A stretch of 64,000 bases of DNA, from contig CANMSB010000015.1 of the NCBI GenBank assembly GCA_947500445.1, forward strand, positions 1 to 64,000. The letters are read 5' to 3'. The notes under the pieces are model-generated. The model did no database searches. It saw only the letters and a program-made list of their open reading frames with translations, and had not been told where the DNA came from. The translations under genes were made by a program, and so were the position numbers. Positions within the stretch are counted from its first letter, which is position 1. The number at the start of each line of letters is the position of its first letter. Below, piece after piece: positions 24,762 through 35,113 of the stretch. Source of the stretch: an uncultured Flavobacteriaceae bacterium (lineage in GTDB: Bacteria > Bacteroidota > Bacteroidia > Flavobacteriales > Flavobacteriaceae).

Positions 24762-27700
24762 TTATCGATTTAGGTATATGCGACCCTGTTGCGGAGGTAT
24801 ATTGTCGCGATTGAAATTGAAAATATAGAAGTAGACGCCATTAGGTACTACGTTGTCCCCTGCAGCTCCGGGTTGGTTGGATGTTCCGTCCCAGGGTGCA
24901 ACGGTGTTGTTTCCTTTGAATAACAGATTGCCATAGCGGTTATAGATCTCGATATCATAATCCTCGAACAAAAATTCTACGTCGCGCAGATCATAAACAT
25001 CATTGATGCCGTCCCCGTTCGGTGAGAAACCATCTGGAATCAACAAGGTATAAACGTTCAGGTCGCAGGCGGTAAGGTCTACCGTAATCTCTAGGCGTTC
25101 ATTGCTCTCACAGCCCGTAGCCGGATCAAAAGTGGCGGCATAGTAGGTGGTATTGTCCAATAGGAGGTCAGTGGTATTTAAGGCCGTACCGGCTTCCATA
25201 ACATTGTACCATACTACCGACAATCCGTTGTCTACCGTAAGATTGGCCTCCAACTCTGCGATGGTAGGTCTTTCCACACCGCACAGTTCATTGCCCATAG
25301 GGTTCAAGGTCGGTGCCGGGTTGTCGTTTATGGTGATGCTGATAGGAGGTGAGGCCAAACTTCTACAACCGTTAACATCCTCTTCAATGGCAAAATAATC
25401 ACCGGAGGCAAGCGCATCCGTTTCATTGAACTGGTTTCCGTTCGTTGCCGCATCGAACCAAATGACATTATTTCCAGAGACTACAAAGGCATTTAAATCG
25501 GCGACCGTAGGATCGTCTATAAGACAGAAAGCACCTTCGGTATCGGATAATTGCGGTATTTGTGGATCGTTGATCTGTATGGTAACCTCCAAACGTTCCG
25601 TGCCTTCACAGGCAGAAGGGTCATCCGTTTCGCTCACGAAATAGGAGTTGCCATCTACCAAGGCGTCAGTGCCGTTAAGTGGTGCACCGCCCGTAGCCGC
25701 GGCGTACACCTGAAGCGTACCCCCGTTTTCGGGAACCACATTGTTGATAAGGTCGGTAACCACAGGGCTGTCTATGGTACAAAAAATCTGTCCGTCGGGG
25801 GCCAAACTCGGTATCGGGTCGATAACGGTAACTTCTACTGTAGCATTTACGTCAATACAAGCACCGGTTCCACTGACCGTATAGGTATACGTTCCAGAAA
25901 GGTTGCTACCCGGATCAAATGTGCCGGTATCCCCGTTGGTGACGGGGCTAGGCCCGGTCCAGGTACCACCGGTGTTCGGTGTTCCGCCCAATAAGGGAAA
26001 CAGATCAAAGACGGCATCGCTACCACAGACCGTAATGGTCGCATTTGTTCCCGCCAAACTTTCGATACTGACACCTACGGTTACCGTAGCGGTATCGTCA
26101 GGGCACACCCCTCCATTGCTCACGGTATAGGTATAGGTTCCTGCAGTGTCGACACTCGGATCAAATACCCCGGTTCCACTTGCAAGAGCTGGGGACCAGC
26201 TACCGCCGGCGTCCGCATCGGTTCCTAAAGAAGCAAAAAGATCGGCAGCCGAGTCGTTTCTACAAAACTCTACGGCCGCATCGTCCCCGGCATCCAATTG
26301 TGGTGCCACTGTCACGGTTACCACAGCACTGTCCTCTGGGCAGGTAGCCGATGGCGGTACGGTATAGGTATAGTCCCCTGCGGTATCAACACTTGGGTCG
26401 AATACTCCGGTGCCGCTGGCCAATGCCGGGCTCCAAGTACCTCCGGTATCTGCAGAAGGCCCCAACAAGGTAAAAAGGTCTAGCGCGGGATCATTTTCGC
26501 AGAATGCGCGATTGGCGTTATTACCCGCTTCGGGAGCAGGTGTTATTGTTACGGTAATGGTAGCGGTATCGGCAGTTGTACATGGTGCGGTCGCCGATAC
26601 GGTGTAGGTGTACGTTCCGGAGAGCGCAGTTGCCGGGTCGATCGTTCCACGATCACCATTGGTCACACCGCTGGGTCCGGTCCAAGCACCGCCCCCATCC
26701 GGGGTACCCCCTAAAAGGGTGAACAGGTCTACATTGGGCTGGTTGCTACAAATATCGAGTACGTCGTCGTCACCGGCGTCCGGTTCTTCCTGTACGTTAA
26801 TGGTTACCGTGGCACTAACTTCCGGACAGGCATTCGCTGCCGGAATGGTATAGGTAAAGGTAAATGCACCGGGCGTCAACAAGGAAACGTCCAAAGTTCC
26901 CCGATCGCCTCCCGTAGTAGTTTCGGGTCCCGTCCAAACACCTCCGGTATCGGGCGTGCCGCCCAATTCGTCAAACAGGTCCAAGGTTCCCGTGGCATCA
27001 TTACAGATATCGACACTGTCGTCCGTTCCGGGGTCCGGTAAGTTTTCGATGCGTACAATAGTGGCATACCGTCCCGTACTTTCACAGGGAAAAGTAGTTT
27101 GCGTCGCATAATAAGTTGCATTGTTGACCAGCGGGGTAGAAGGGTCCAACGGTGAGGTCGATGATGGACTGTTATACCAGTTGATGTCTGTACCCGTTGC
27201 ATTTAGGTCTGCGACAACAAAAGTGGTCGGAGCCGCTGGATCGTTACAGTAAAATTGTTCGGCCGGCCCGGTAGGTTCTCCCGGGTCGATTATCGTTACC
27301 TCTGTCGGTAGTCGTATACTGGTACATGCCCCTTCGGTCTGCTGCACCCAGTATGTTTCTCCGCTGACCAATGGATCCGTGCCGCTCAAAAGGGTTCCCC
27401 CGTTCCGTTCGGTATACCATTCGATGTTGGTACCATTGGCGCTCAACTGCGAAATGGTATTCGTGTCCGATGAACAACGCGATACCGCAACATCCACATT
27501 CGTTGGTGGCTCCCCGGTAATACTTACCGTTACACTGGGGCGTACTACACAGGTTCCCGCGGTATTGTCGGCATAATAAGTGACGCCGTCCTGTAAAACA
27601 ATATTGTTACTAAGTTGGGTACCACCGACAAGATCGGTATACCAAACAACGCCACCGCCGGTATCGTTTGCCACCAAATTCAGTATTCTAGGGTTATCGC

Positions 27701-27836
27701 TATCACAGAAATCTTGGTTTTCGTCACCGGGGTCCAATGTTGGACATTGCGCGACAATAGCCTGTGATGAGATGCTGAAAACGATAAAAAAGAACAGTCG
27801 ACCGAACAACGTGTTCACAGTTTTTATGTTGGGCAT
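24762..27836 (-). CDS. Repeat-rich surface adhesin with type IX secretion type B sorting domain
   Basis: A 1024-residue exported protein (signal peptide ending in SQAIVAQ). The N-terminal part (about 30-270) and the part after about residue 680 contain Ig-like repeats with conserved Cys and the pattern Tyr-Tyr-Ala in TYYA. The centre (about 275-660) has five tandem repeats of about 81 residues with a DLFxLLGGTPDTGGxW core ending in YTYTV. The last 99 residues (from about 926, PDGFSPNGDGIND ... GVYFYI) are the gliding-motility-associated C-terminal domain, the type B signal for type IX secretion. It is much shorter than SprB. As first gene of an operon with PorP/SprF and an OmpA protein, it is the likely cargo. 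Confidence 0.92.
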   Translation of the reverse strand: MPNIKTVNTLFGRLFFFIVFSISSQAIVAQCPTLDPGDENQDFCDSDNPRILNLVANDTGGGVVWYTDLVGGTQLSNNIVLQDGVTYYADNTAGTCVVRPSVTVSITGEPPTNVDVAVSRCSSDTNTISQLSANGTNIEWYTERNGGTLLSGTDPLVSGETYWVQQTEGACTSIRLPTEVTIIDPGEPTGPAEQFYCNDPAAPTTFVVADLNATGTDINWYNSPSSTSPLDPSTPLVNNATYYATQTTFPCESTGRYATIVRIENLPDPGTDDSVDICNDATGTLDLFDELGGTPDTGGVWTGPETTTGGDRGTLDVSLLTPGAFTFTYTIPAANACPEVSATVTINVQEEPDAGDDDVLDICSNQPNVDLFTLLGGTPDGGGAWTGPSGVTNGDRGTIDPATALSGTYTYTVSATAPCTTADTATITVTITPAPEAGNNANRAFCENDPALDLFTLLGPSADTGGTWSPALASGTGVFDPSVDTAGDYTYTVPPSATCPEDSAVVTVTVAPQLDAGDDAAVEFCRNDSAADLFASLGTDADAGGSWSPALASGTGVFDPSVDTAGTYTYTVSNGGVCPDDTATVTVGVSIESLAGTNATITVCGSDAVFDLFPLLGGTPNTGGTWTGPSPVTNGDTGTFDPGSNLSGTYTYTVSGTGACIDVNATVEVTVIDPIPSLAPDGQIFCTIDSPVVTDLINNVVPENGGTLQVYAAATGGAPLNGTDALVDGNSYFVSETDDPSACEGTERLEVTIQINDPQIPQLSDTEGAFCLIDDPTVADLNAFVVSGNNVIWFDAATNGNQFNETDALASGDYFAIEEDVNGCRSLASPPISITINDNPAPTLNPMGNELCGVERPTIAELEANLTVDNGLSVVWYNVMEAGTALNTTDLLLDNTTYYAATFDPATGCESNERLEITVDLTACDLNVYTLLIPDGFSPNGDGINDVYDLRDVEFLFEDYDIEIYNRYGNLLFKGNNTVAPWDGTSNQPGAAGDNVVPNGVYFYIFNFNRDNIPPQQGRIYLNR

Positions 27837-28114
27837 TGGTTGATTTTTAAATTATACTGTAGTTTAAAAGAAGTGGTAAATGTATTTTTGAAAAGGCACT
27901 GCAAGAAAAGAATGTTGTGAAAGTGAAAAAATAGCGTGCGTAAGGGTCGTTTTTTGCGGCGTGGACGTTTTAAAAAGGTGTATTTCATCGATTTTTTGGA
28001 ATGCATTTCATCGATTAGCAAGTGCTTTTACGCCTTTTTTACGTTATTTGATTCTCGTTAAAAAAGAATGTATTTCGGTAAGAAATCCCCCTGTTAAAAG
28101 TAATTTTTTTGATT

Positions 28115-29476
28115 ATGAATGTACATTTTATAGCTATTGGAGGAAGCGCCATGCACAATTTGGCACTGGCATTGCATCACAAAGGGTTTACGGTAACCGG
28201 AAGTGATGACGTTATTTTTGAACCCTCTGCGGGCAGGTTGTTGCGGCAGGGATTGCTTCCGGAACATTTTGGCTGGTTTCCGGAAAAGATACATAAGGAT
28301 CTCGATGCGGTGATCCTTGGAATGCACGCCAAAGCGGACAATCCTGAATTATTAAAGGCCCAAGAATTGGGCATTGTCATTTATTCGTACCCCGAGTTTC
28401 TGTACCAGCAGTCCAAGGACAAAACAAGGGTAGTAATAGGGGGAAGCCATGGGAAGACTACCATTACATCCATGATCTTACATGTTTTGAATTATCACGA
28501 TCGGGACGTCGATTATATGGTAGGTGCCCAATTGGAGGGTTTTGATCGGATGGTACACCTTACAGAAGAAAATGATTTTATCGTTTTGGAAGGGGACGAA
28601 TATTTGTCTTCACCAATCGATAGACGGCCTAAATTTCATTTATACCGTCCCAATATCGCATTGTTGAGCGGTATCGCCTGGGATCATATCAACGTGTTTC
28701 CCACTTTTGAAAATTATGTTTCCCAGTTTCGCATTTTTGTCGACAGTATCGTAAAAGGGGGGAGTATTACCTATAATGAAGAAGATGCCGAAGTATCGGC
28801 CGTCGTCGAAGCTTCGGAGAATACGATTAGAAAGTTGCCCTACAATACCCCCGACTATGAAGTGATCGATGGTGAAACAATGTTGGAAACTCCCGATGGG
28901 CCTATGCCTATAGCCGTTTTCGGGAAACACAATTTGAACAATCTTGCCGGAGCCAAATGGATCTGCCAACATATGGGGGTCGATGAAGAGGACTTCTATG
29001 AAGCGATCGCTACTTTTAAGGGAGCCTCCAAACGACTGGAAAAAATCGCGGCATCGGCATCCAGTGTATTGTTCAAGGATTTTGCACATTCCCCTAGCAA
29101 GGTGAAAGCGACCACCGGTGCGGTCAAGGAGCAATATCCGGAACGGCAGGTAATCGCCTGTTTAGAACTGCACACCTATAGTAGTTTTAATCCAAAATTT
29201 TTAGAGGAATACCAAGGTGCTTTGGACCGGGCCGATCGGGCCATTATTTTTTATCTGCCGGAATCGGTGGCCATCAAAAAATTAGATCCTGTGCTTCCCG
29301 GACAGATAGCGTCGGCCTTTAAACGGGACGATCTGGAAATTTTTACCGAGGCCGAAGCCTTTCATGATTTTATTTTTGATCAATCGTTTTCCGATTCCGT
29401 GGTACTGCTTATGAGTTCGGGTAACTATGGTGGGCTCGATTTGGACAAACTGGCTAAAAAGGTGTCGGAAAGCTAA
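28115..29476 (+). CDS. mpl: UDP-N-acetylmuramate:tripeptide ligase Mpl
   Basis: A 453-residue Mur-ligase family enzyme. It begins with the MurC/Mpl-type IAIGGSAMHNLA nucleotide loop, has the ATP P-loop GGSHGKTT at about residues 111-118, and the substrate region VLEGDEYLSSPIDRRPKF typical of Mpl rather than MurC. It joins recycled murein tripeptide to UDP-MurNAc. The ATG at 28115 is preferred to the in-frame TTG at 28109. It stands alone, divergent from the adhesin operon and convergent with the DUF1569 gene. Confidence 0.93.
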   Translation: MNVHFIAIGGSAMHNLALALHHKGFTVTGSDDVIFEPSAGRLLRQGLLPEHFGWFPEKIHKDLDAVILGMHAKADNPELLKAQELGIVIYSYPEFLYQQSKDKTRVVIGGSHGKTTITSMILHVLNYHDRDVDYMVGAQLEGFDRMVHLTEENDFIVLEGDEYLSSPIDRRPKFHLYRPNIALLSGIAWDHINVFPTFENYVSQFRIFVDSIVKGGSITYNEEDAEVSAVVEASENTIRKLPYNTPDYEVIDGETMLETPDGPMPIAVFGKHNLNNLAGAKWICQHMGVDEEDFYEAIATFKGASKRLEKIAASASSVLFKDFAHSPSKVKATTGAVKEQYPERQVIACLELHTYSSFNPKFLEEYQGALDRADRAIIFYLPESVAIKKLDPVLPGQIASAFKRDDLEIFTEAEAFHDFIFDQSFSDSVVLLMSSGNYGGLDLDKLAKKVSES

Positions 29477-29577
29477 GGAAAGTATTTTCATGGGGTTTTT
29501 GAACGATGCTCATACGTTCAGACATCTTGAAGGTAACACCTTCGCCCAAACAATATGTTATTTGTAGGGGATAGGGA

Positions 29578-30021
29578 TTATACGCCAAATTGAGTGAGAT
29601 GATGGTCCAAGTGTTTGAATTGTACTTGTCCCCATTGCTGAGGTGTAAATGCTCCAAAAAGGGGATGTGCGTTCCATGTTTCCCTGTGGCGTACATTATG
29701 GCAATCGGTGACCAGCTTTTTTAACATGTGTTTTTCGGAAGCGAAATTTTTGGTTTCCTTGGCCTTTAGGGCCGGTGCCGTAGGAAGGTTCTTTCGCCAA
29801 GGCCTGTCATTATAGAGCGCTTTTTTAAAAAATAGTTTGGCAAAAATGTTCCCCGATCCTTTGGGCTTTTTATTTTCGATGGCGATACGCAATGGAAACT
29901 GACAATGCCATAACATTTGGGCAACGGTCATTTTTCCCCATTGCCCTTCGGTCGTTTCCTGTAGGTTGTCTATACGCGACAGGATTTCTTGATAAACCGT
30001 TTCGTCAAAAATTGATTTCAT
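29578..30021 (-). CDS. DUF1569 (DinB-like) protein
   Basis: A 147-residue protein from the ATG at 30021; the frame is open two codons further to a TTG. It matches DUF1569, a DinB-like four-helix family: MTVAQMLWHCQFPLRIA has the first His, and the C-terminus has QVQFKHLDHHLTQFGV with the remaining His residues that could bind a metal. The GKMTVAQMLWH and HPLFGAFTPQQWG blocks are typical of the family. No enzymatic role is established. Single gene, convergent with mpl. Confidence 0.85.
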   Translation of the reverse strand: MKSIFDETVYQEILSRIDNLQETTEGQWGKMTVAQMLWHCQFPLRIAIENKKPKGSGNIFAKLFFKKALYNDRPWRKNLPTAPALKAKETKNFASEKHMLKKLVTDCHNVRHRETWNAHPLFGAFTPQQWGQVQFKHLDHHLTQFGV

Positions 30022-30263
30022 TGTCAAACCATATTACTTTTTAAAAGTACAATAAAATTGTAGGATGTTGTTTCTTGGGTATGGCGAATACCATTTCCGA
30101 TGTTAACTTACCCCTTGGGAAGTTGTCTTTCGTGTATACTTCAACATAACATAAAATTGTAATCAAGGTTATGTGTAGCTTTTTTTTTCGCCTACACAAA
30201 AATCTCTGTTTTTTACTTATGCATATTAACATTTGAAATGGTTTAAATGGCTATTTTTAGTGT

Positions 30264-30962
30264 ATGCAAGATAACCCTTACCCTTTTTCGATAAAGCAGT
30301 GGTCCGATGATGACCGTCCGCGCGAAAAATTGGTGCAAAAGGGAAGAACGGTACTTTCCGATGCCGAACTGGTAGCCATATTGATCGGTTCCGGAAGCAA
30401 AAACGAAAGTGCGGTGGCACTTTCCAAGAGAATTTTGGCTTCGGTAGGCAATAACCTGAACGAACTGGGAAAGCTTTCCGTAGAACAACTTAGCCGGTTT
30501 AACGGTATCGGGGAAGCCAAAGCGGTAACAATTATTGCAGCACTGGAAATGGGCCGTCGCCGTAAGGAACAAGATATTAAAAAGAGCGGTCAAGTAAACA
30601 GTAGTCGAGAGGCATTTGAAGTGTTGCTGCCTACCCTTGGCGATTTGGAGCATGAAGAATTCTGGATCTTATATTTGAACAATGCAAACAAGATATTGCT
30701 ATCGGCCCAATTGAGCAAAGGGGGGCTTACGGGAACCTTGGTAGATGTGCGCTTGGTAATGAAAAAGGCACTTGAACTGGGTGCGGTGGCGCTTATTTTG
30801 GCACACAACCATCCTTCGGGCAGTTTGCGGCCCAGTAAAGCGGACAAAGAGGTGACCCAAAGGTTGAAAAAGGGCGCTTCGGCCTTGGATATAAAAGTAT
30901 TGGACCATTTGATCGTCACCCAAAAAGACTATTTTAGCTTTGCCGATGGTGGGCTTCTTTAA
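30264..30962 (+). CDS. radC: RadC-family JAB/MPN domain protein
   Basis: A 232-residue protein, standard length. Residues about 35-100 include the helix-hairpin-helix-like FNGIGEAKAVTI. The C-terminal half is the JAB domain with HNHPSGSLRPSKAD (181-194), giving the two His and the Asp of the zinc site. RadC was named as a DNA-repair protein, but its true function is uncertain. Upstream, TATTTTTA just before the ATG is a weak promoter-like element. The next gene starts 75 bases downstream on the same strand. Confidence 0.93.
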   Translation: MQDNPYPFSIKQWSDDDRPREKLVQKGRTVLSDAELVAILIGSGSKNESAVALSKRILASVGNNLNELGKLSVEQLSRFNGIGEAKAVTIIAALEMGRRRKEQDIKKSGQVNSSREAFEVLLPTLGDLEHEEFWILYLNNANKILLSAQLSKGGLTGTLVDVRLVMKKALELGAVALILAHNHPSGSLRPSKADKEVTQRLKKGASALDIKVLDHLIVTQKDYFSFADGGLL

Positions 30963-31036
30963 AAAGTGCGGGTTCAAAGGTTGCTCGGTGACCATCGTTT
31001 TTTTTAATGCTATCGTCCACGTTTTTTAACACGTTT

Positions 31037-32332
31037 ATGCTGCTGATCTATACCCATAAAATTACCTCGCGCTTTGGTTATACCATGCGACAAATTTTCA
31101 CTCGAATTTTGGGCATCGAGGTTACTTTTACCACTACCGTAGAAGATTTTATAAAGCATTCAGGACCAAAGATTACGTATACCAAACAACCACTTCAAAA
31201 CGAGTTTTTTGTTCGTAGTACTGATTTATTGTTCGAGCAGGGTATCAATGATATTAATATTTCGATAGAAGATTGGGAAGGTGTTCCCAGCTTTTTTACC
31301 ACCGGGGAACGCAGCGCGGTCCCTTTTGATATTTTTGCCGCGAGTTTTTATCTGTTAAGCAGGTATGAAGAATATTTGCCACATGTAAAGGACATTCATG
31401 GCCGTTTTCCGCCCAAAGAAAGTATTGCCTATAAAAATGGGTTTTTAAAAAGGCCAGTCGTCGATCTTTGGGCCTTCAAATTGTTCGAACAATTGCGGGT
31501 CCGCTTTCCGGAAATAGAAGCGAAGGACCGTAAATACAGGTATACTTCGGTTATCGATGTTACCACATCACACTGTTTTGCCTACCGGGGAACAGTGCGT
31601 GGCGTAGCCGGATTTTTAAAGGACCTTTTTACGTTGAAATGGAAAAGGGTGGCTGGTAGGGTAAGGGTTTGGGTCGATCCAACGAACGATCCTTACGATA
31701 ATTTTAACGAACTGATAGCGTTGCACAAATCCCGGAAAATCAAGAGCATGTTCTTTTTTCAGTTTGCCGATTACTCCACTTATGACAAAAATGTATCACC
31801 GAACAGCAATCGTTTTCGATACCTTATCAAATCAATTGCAGACTACAGTGTTGTTTCCCTATCGGCCTCCTACAGTTCTTTTGACGATATTGATATGTTG
31901 CGCAACGAGAAAAGAAGATTGGCCGAAGTAGTTCACAGACCGGTCAACTTTTCAAGAATGCGGTATAACCGGGTAAGTGTTCCCGAAACCTATCGCAATT
32001 TGGTCGACGCGGAGTTTACCGACGATTACACTATGGGGTATACCCACGAGGTCGGTTTCAGGGCCAGTACCTGTACCGCGTTTTATATGTACGATATCAA
32101 TTTGGAAATACAACAGCCCATACGCGTACATCCCTTCGCTTTTCACGATTATGCCCTTGCGAACAGTACCAATGAACAGCGCATATTGGAACAGCTCAAC
32201 GCCTTGTACCGGGAAGTGAAATCGGTAAATGGAGCGTTTTTGTCCATTTTTTCAAATGAACTTTTGGGAAGTGATCACAGTATTGACTGGATGCAATTGT
32301 ATAAAAAAGTAATCGATGCGTATTATCAATAA
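31037..32332 (+). CDS. Polysaccharide deacetylase-like protein (DUF7033 N-terminus)
   Basis: A 431-residue protein from the ATG at 31037 (MLLIYTHKIT); a frame open to 31007 adds ten residues that do not look conserved. I recognise it as the Flavobacteriaceae family annotated as polysaccharide deacetylase with an N-terminal DUF7033. The N-terminal part has PFDIFAASFYLLSRYEEY; the C-terminal half has MFFFQFADYS and YTMGYTHEVGFRASTC motifs that fit a degenerate NodB-like barrel. Whether the metal-binding residues are intact is unclear, so activity is uncertain. It overlaps the next gene by 17 bases. Confidence 0.75.
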   Translation: MLLIYTHKITSRFGYTMRQIFTRILGIEVTFTTTVEDFIKHSGPKITYTKQPLQNEFFVRSTDLLFEQGINDINISIEDWEGVPSFFTTGERSAVPFDIFAASFYLLSRYEEYLPHVKDIHGRFPPKESIAYKNGFLKRPVVDLWAFKLFEQLRVRFPEIEAKDRKYRYTSVIDVTTSHCFAYRGTVRGVAGFLKDLFTLKWKRVAGRVRVWVDPTNDPYDNFNELIALHKSRKIKSMFFFQFADYSTYDKNVSPNSNRFRYLIKSIADYSVVSLSASYSSFDDIDMLRNEKRRLAEVVHRPVNFSRMRYNRVSVPETYRNLVDAEFTDDYTMGYTHEVGFRASTCTAFYMYDINLEIQQPIRVHPFAFHDYALANSTNEQRILEQLNALYREVKSVNGAFLSIFSNELLGSDHSIDWMQLYKKVIDAYYQ

Positions 32333-33014
32333 ACATATTGTTACCGACATTTTTTTTGATTTGGACCATACCTTATGGGATTTCGAGAAAAATTCGGCCC
32401 TTACCTTTAAAACAATTTTTGAAAAACATGCCATTGGGGTGGACTTGGACGTTTTTCTGACGGCTTATGTACCTGCCAATCTGGTATATTGGAGACGGTA
32501 CCGCGAAAACCAGATCACAAAGGAAGCCCTGCGTTATGAGCGGTTGAAATCTGTTTTTGATGAGATAGCACACCCTGTCGACGACCCAACGATCGATTTG
32601 CTTTCCGAAGCATATATTGCAGGACTTTCCCGTCAAAAACACCTTTTTCCGAATACGATCGAGGTTTTGGAATATCTAAAACCCAATTATCGCCTTCATA
32701 TCATCACAAACGGTTTTGAGGAGATCCAAGAGCGAAAATTACGAAACTCGGGAATCGATGGCTATTTTGATCAGGTGGTCAATTCTGAAATGGCGGGCGT
32801 TAAAAAACCACACCCCGATATCTTCAAAATGGGTATGGAACTGGCCGGTACCAAACCGGAAAATTCCATCATGATCGGTGATAGTCTTGAGGCCGATATC
32901 GCCGGCGCTCTTGGTTTTGGACTCCAAGCGATACATTTCAACTTGGATAATGGTCCGTTGCACGAAACATGTGTGACGATTAAGGAGCTGAATGAAATAA
33001 AAACGTATTTGTAG
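32316..33014 (+). CDS. yjjG: HAD-superfamily nucleotidase, YjjG type
   Basis: A 232-residue HAD hydrolase. Motif I is FFDLDHTLWDFE with nucleophile Asp15 and Asp17; the LW.F form is typical of YjjG pyrimidine nucleotidases. Motif II is HIITNGF, motif III Lys is in VKKPHPDIF, and motif IV is MIGDSLEADIAGA. YjjG removes phosphate from non-canonical pyrimidine nucleotides; the exact substrate here is inferred from family. It overlaps the deacetylase-like gene by 17 bases in another frame, suggesting translational coupling. Confidence 0.88.
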   Translation: MRIINKHIVTDIFFDLDHTLWDFEKNSALTFKTIFEKHAIGVDLDVFLTAYVPANLVYWRRYRENQITKEALRYERLKSVFDEIAHPVDDPTIDLLSEAYIAGLSRQKHLFPNTIEVLEYLKPNYRLHIITNGFEEIQERKLRNSGIDGYFDQVVNSEMAGVKKPHPDIFKMGMELAGTKPENSIMIGDSLEADIAGALGFGLQAIHFNLDNGPLHETCVTIKELNEIKTYL

Positions 33015-33053
33015 AGTTATTAGAGGTGCGGTCCTATTTTATATGATGATTAA

Positions 33054-33599
33054 ATGAAAGTTGTTTTGTTACGCACCTATTTGCTTTTTGGTCTTATAAT
33101 TTTGAATTCCTGTGTGGAGAAACAAGATTTTGATCAATTCGATGAAATTTCCCTTCAACCCGAATTGGAAGCTAGCGTATTGTACGTTACTGCGCCTGAA
33201 GCCCTAATCAATCTAGCGCCTGCCGCCAATTTTTACGCCCAAGATTTCAATTTTGATGCGTTTAACGAAGATTACTTTGCGGAACGGGTTATAGAAGGTT
33301 CCATTACCTATTTGGTCGAAAATACCACTAGCAAAGAATTGGAAGTTTCGGTGCAATTTTTGGATGATACCGATACTGTTTTAGATACTGAAATTTTTAC
33401 CGTGCCCGCTGCCCCTACACCGATTTTGGAGCGCGAAATCGCATATGGTAATGGAGGTCGAAGCATAGAAATTATAAGAAATACATCCAGCATCAGGGTC
33501 ATAGCATCCAATTTAGGGGATAGCACCAGTATTTCCGACTTGCCCGAACCAATGATAACGCTACGTTCCAGTGGTAGATTTCGACTTCTCGTAAGATGA
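33054..33599 (+). CDS. Lipoprotein of unknown function
   Basis: A 181-residue protein with a lipoprotein signal (LLFGLIILNSC, Cys at about 20). The mature part is acidic at first and then shows beta-strand patterns (ITYLVENTTSKELEVSVQFLD) like a small Ig-like or C2-like domain. I do not recognise a named family. It overlaps the following DUF5723 gene by 4 bases, so the two are coupled and likely work together at the outer membrane. Confidence 0.75.
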   Translation: MKVVLLRTYLLFGLIILNSCVEKQDFDQFDEISLQPELEASVLYVTAPEALINLAPAANFYAQDFNFDAFNEDYFAERVIEGSITYLVENTTSKELEVSVQFLDDTDTVLDTEIFTVPAAPTPILEREIAYGNGGRSIEIIRNTSSIRVIASNLGDSTSISDLPEPMITLRSSGRFRLLVR

Positions 33600-35026
33600 A
33601 AAAATTCCTTTTTTCAATAAGCGTCCTTTTTGGGATATGCGTCCATGTTTCTGGACAGAACAAGCAGTTGTTATACGATTTCAATGAGATTCCCCAATCG
33701 TTAATGGTCAATCCCGGTGTCGTAACGGATTTTGATTGGTATAGCGGCGTGCCCCTGTTATCTGGATTGTCTTTCCAGGCGGGATCCAGTGGAATTTCGG
33801 TGAACGATATCTTTGCCGATGATGGTATTGACGTAAATGTAAAAATTCGTGAGCGTGCCATTTTGGGAATGAGCCCCAGTGATGAGCTCAGCGGCACGTA
33901 TCAGGTAGAGTTGTTGAATTTTGGCTTTAGGGGTGCTAACCCATCAGTTTTTTATTCGCTCGGTCTTTATCATGAGGGTGACGCCATAGGGTATTGGTTT
34001 AAGGATTATGCCATTCTGGCCGTTGAAGGAAACGCCGATAAATTAAACCAACGGTTTGACTTAGGGCATTTAAGGACGAGAGGGGAAATGCTCAATGTTT
34101 TTCATTTTGGTGTTAATAAAAAAGTTAATTCCCAACTCACAATCGGAGGGAGAGCAAAGGTATATTCAAGTATTCTCGATTTTAACTCTACCGGTAATTC
34201 GGGATATTTTGTTACGACCGAAGGACAGAATAATATTTTTGCCAGCACCATAAATGCCAATATGGAACTGAGGACTTCTGGTGCCGCATCCTTGTCGAAT
34301 GCCCAAGATGACGGTAACTTGGCAAGCACATTTCTTAAGAGAGGCCTGTTTGGCGGTAATTTGGGAGTTGGAGTGGACTTAGGTTTTAGTTATAATTTCA
34401 ATGAACAAACGATTCTAACGGCAAGCGTCCTGGATTTAGGTTTTATTTACCATACCGATAATGTACGATCTTATACTTTAAATGGAAGTGCCACTGTAGA
34501 GGGCGTTGAAATTATCCTGCCGGATGCTTTGGCCGATCCTAACAGAGATTTTTGGCAAGATTTGGTGGACGAGATAGAAACCTTTGTTCCATTTGAAAGA
34601 AATAGTGAAAGTTACATCAGTTTTAGACCTACAAAACTGAATGCATCACTGCGTTATAATTTTGGAAAACAATTGCCTACAAGAGTTGATTGTGATTGCA
34701 AGACCGCCTTTCGTAGCGGTGGTTTTCCACCCAGATATACCAATGGTATCGGTGGACAATTGTATATGATCAATAGACCACGTGGTCCGCAGATGGCCCT
34801 TTCTGCATTTTATTTGAGACGTTTGGGGAATGCAATGGCCATTAAAACCACCTATACCGTTGATAAATTTTCCTATACCAATGTTGGCCTAGGGCTAAAC
34901 CTACAGGCCGGTCCTGTGAACCTGTATGTGCTTGCCGATAATTTACTTGCCTATCGGAACCTCGCGGATAGCCGCTATGCATCCCTTCAATTTGGATTAA
35001 ATATCATATCTTGGGGCAGGAACTAA
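33596..35026 (+). CDS. DUF5723-family predicted outer-membrane protein
   Basis: A 476-residue exported protein (signal peptide ending in VHVSGQ). The sequence fits the DUF5723 family: after the signal, LYDFNEIPQSLMVNPG, then SGVPLLSGLSFQAGSSG, and long stretches of alternating residues suggesting a beta-barrel (for example NLGVGVDLGFSYNFNEQT). The function is not known. It starts 4 bases inside the end of the lipoprotein gene. The unusual Cys pair in VDCDCKTAF (about residue 363) may form a loop disulfide. Confidence 0.8.
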   Translation: MKKFLFSISVLFGICVHVSGQNKQLLYDFNEIPQSLMVNPGVVTDFDWYSGVPLLSGLSFQAGSSGISVNDIFADDGIDVNVKIRERAILGMSPSDELSGTYQVELLNFGFRGANPSVFYSLGLYHEGDAIGYWFKDYAILAVEGNADKLNQRFDLGHLRTRGEMLNVFHFGVNKKVNSQLTIGGRAKVYSSILDFNSTGNSGYFVTTEGQNNIFASTINANMELRTSGAASLSNAQDDGNLASTFLKRGLFGGNLGVGVDLGFSYNFNEQTILTASVLDLGFIYHTDNVRSYTLNGSATVEGVEIILPDALADPNRDFWQDLVDEIETFVPFERNSESYISFRPTKLNASLRYNFGKQLPTRVDCDCKTAFRSGGFPPRYTNGIGGQLYMINRPRGPQMALSAFYLRRLGNAMAIKTTYTVDKFSYTNVGLGLNLQAGPVNLYVLADNLLAYRNLADSRYASLQFGLNIISWGRN

Positions 35027-35113
35027 TAACTTCTGCTGTCCAACACACGGTCCCTCGACTTTTTTGGCATGCTTTTTTCATTAGTTATCCTGTAAACCAA
35101 AAAACAGCATACT

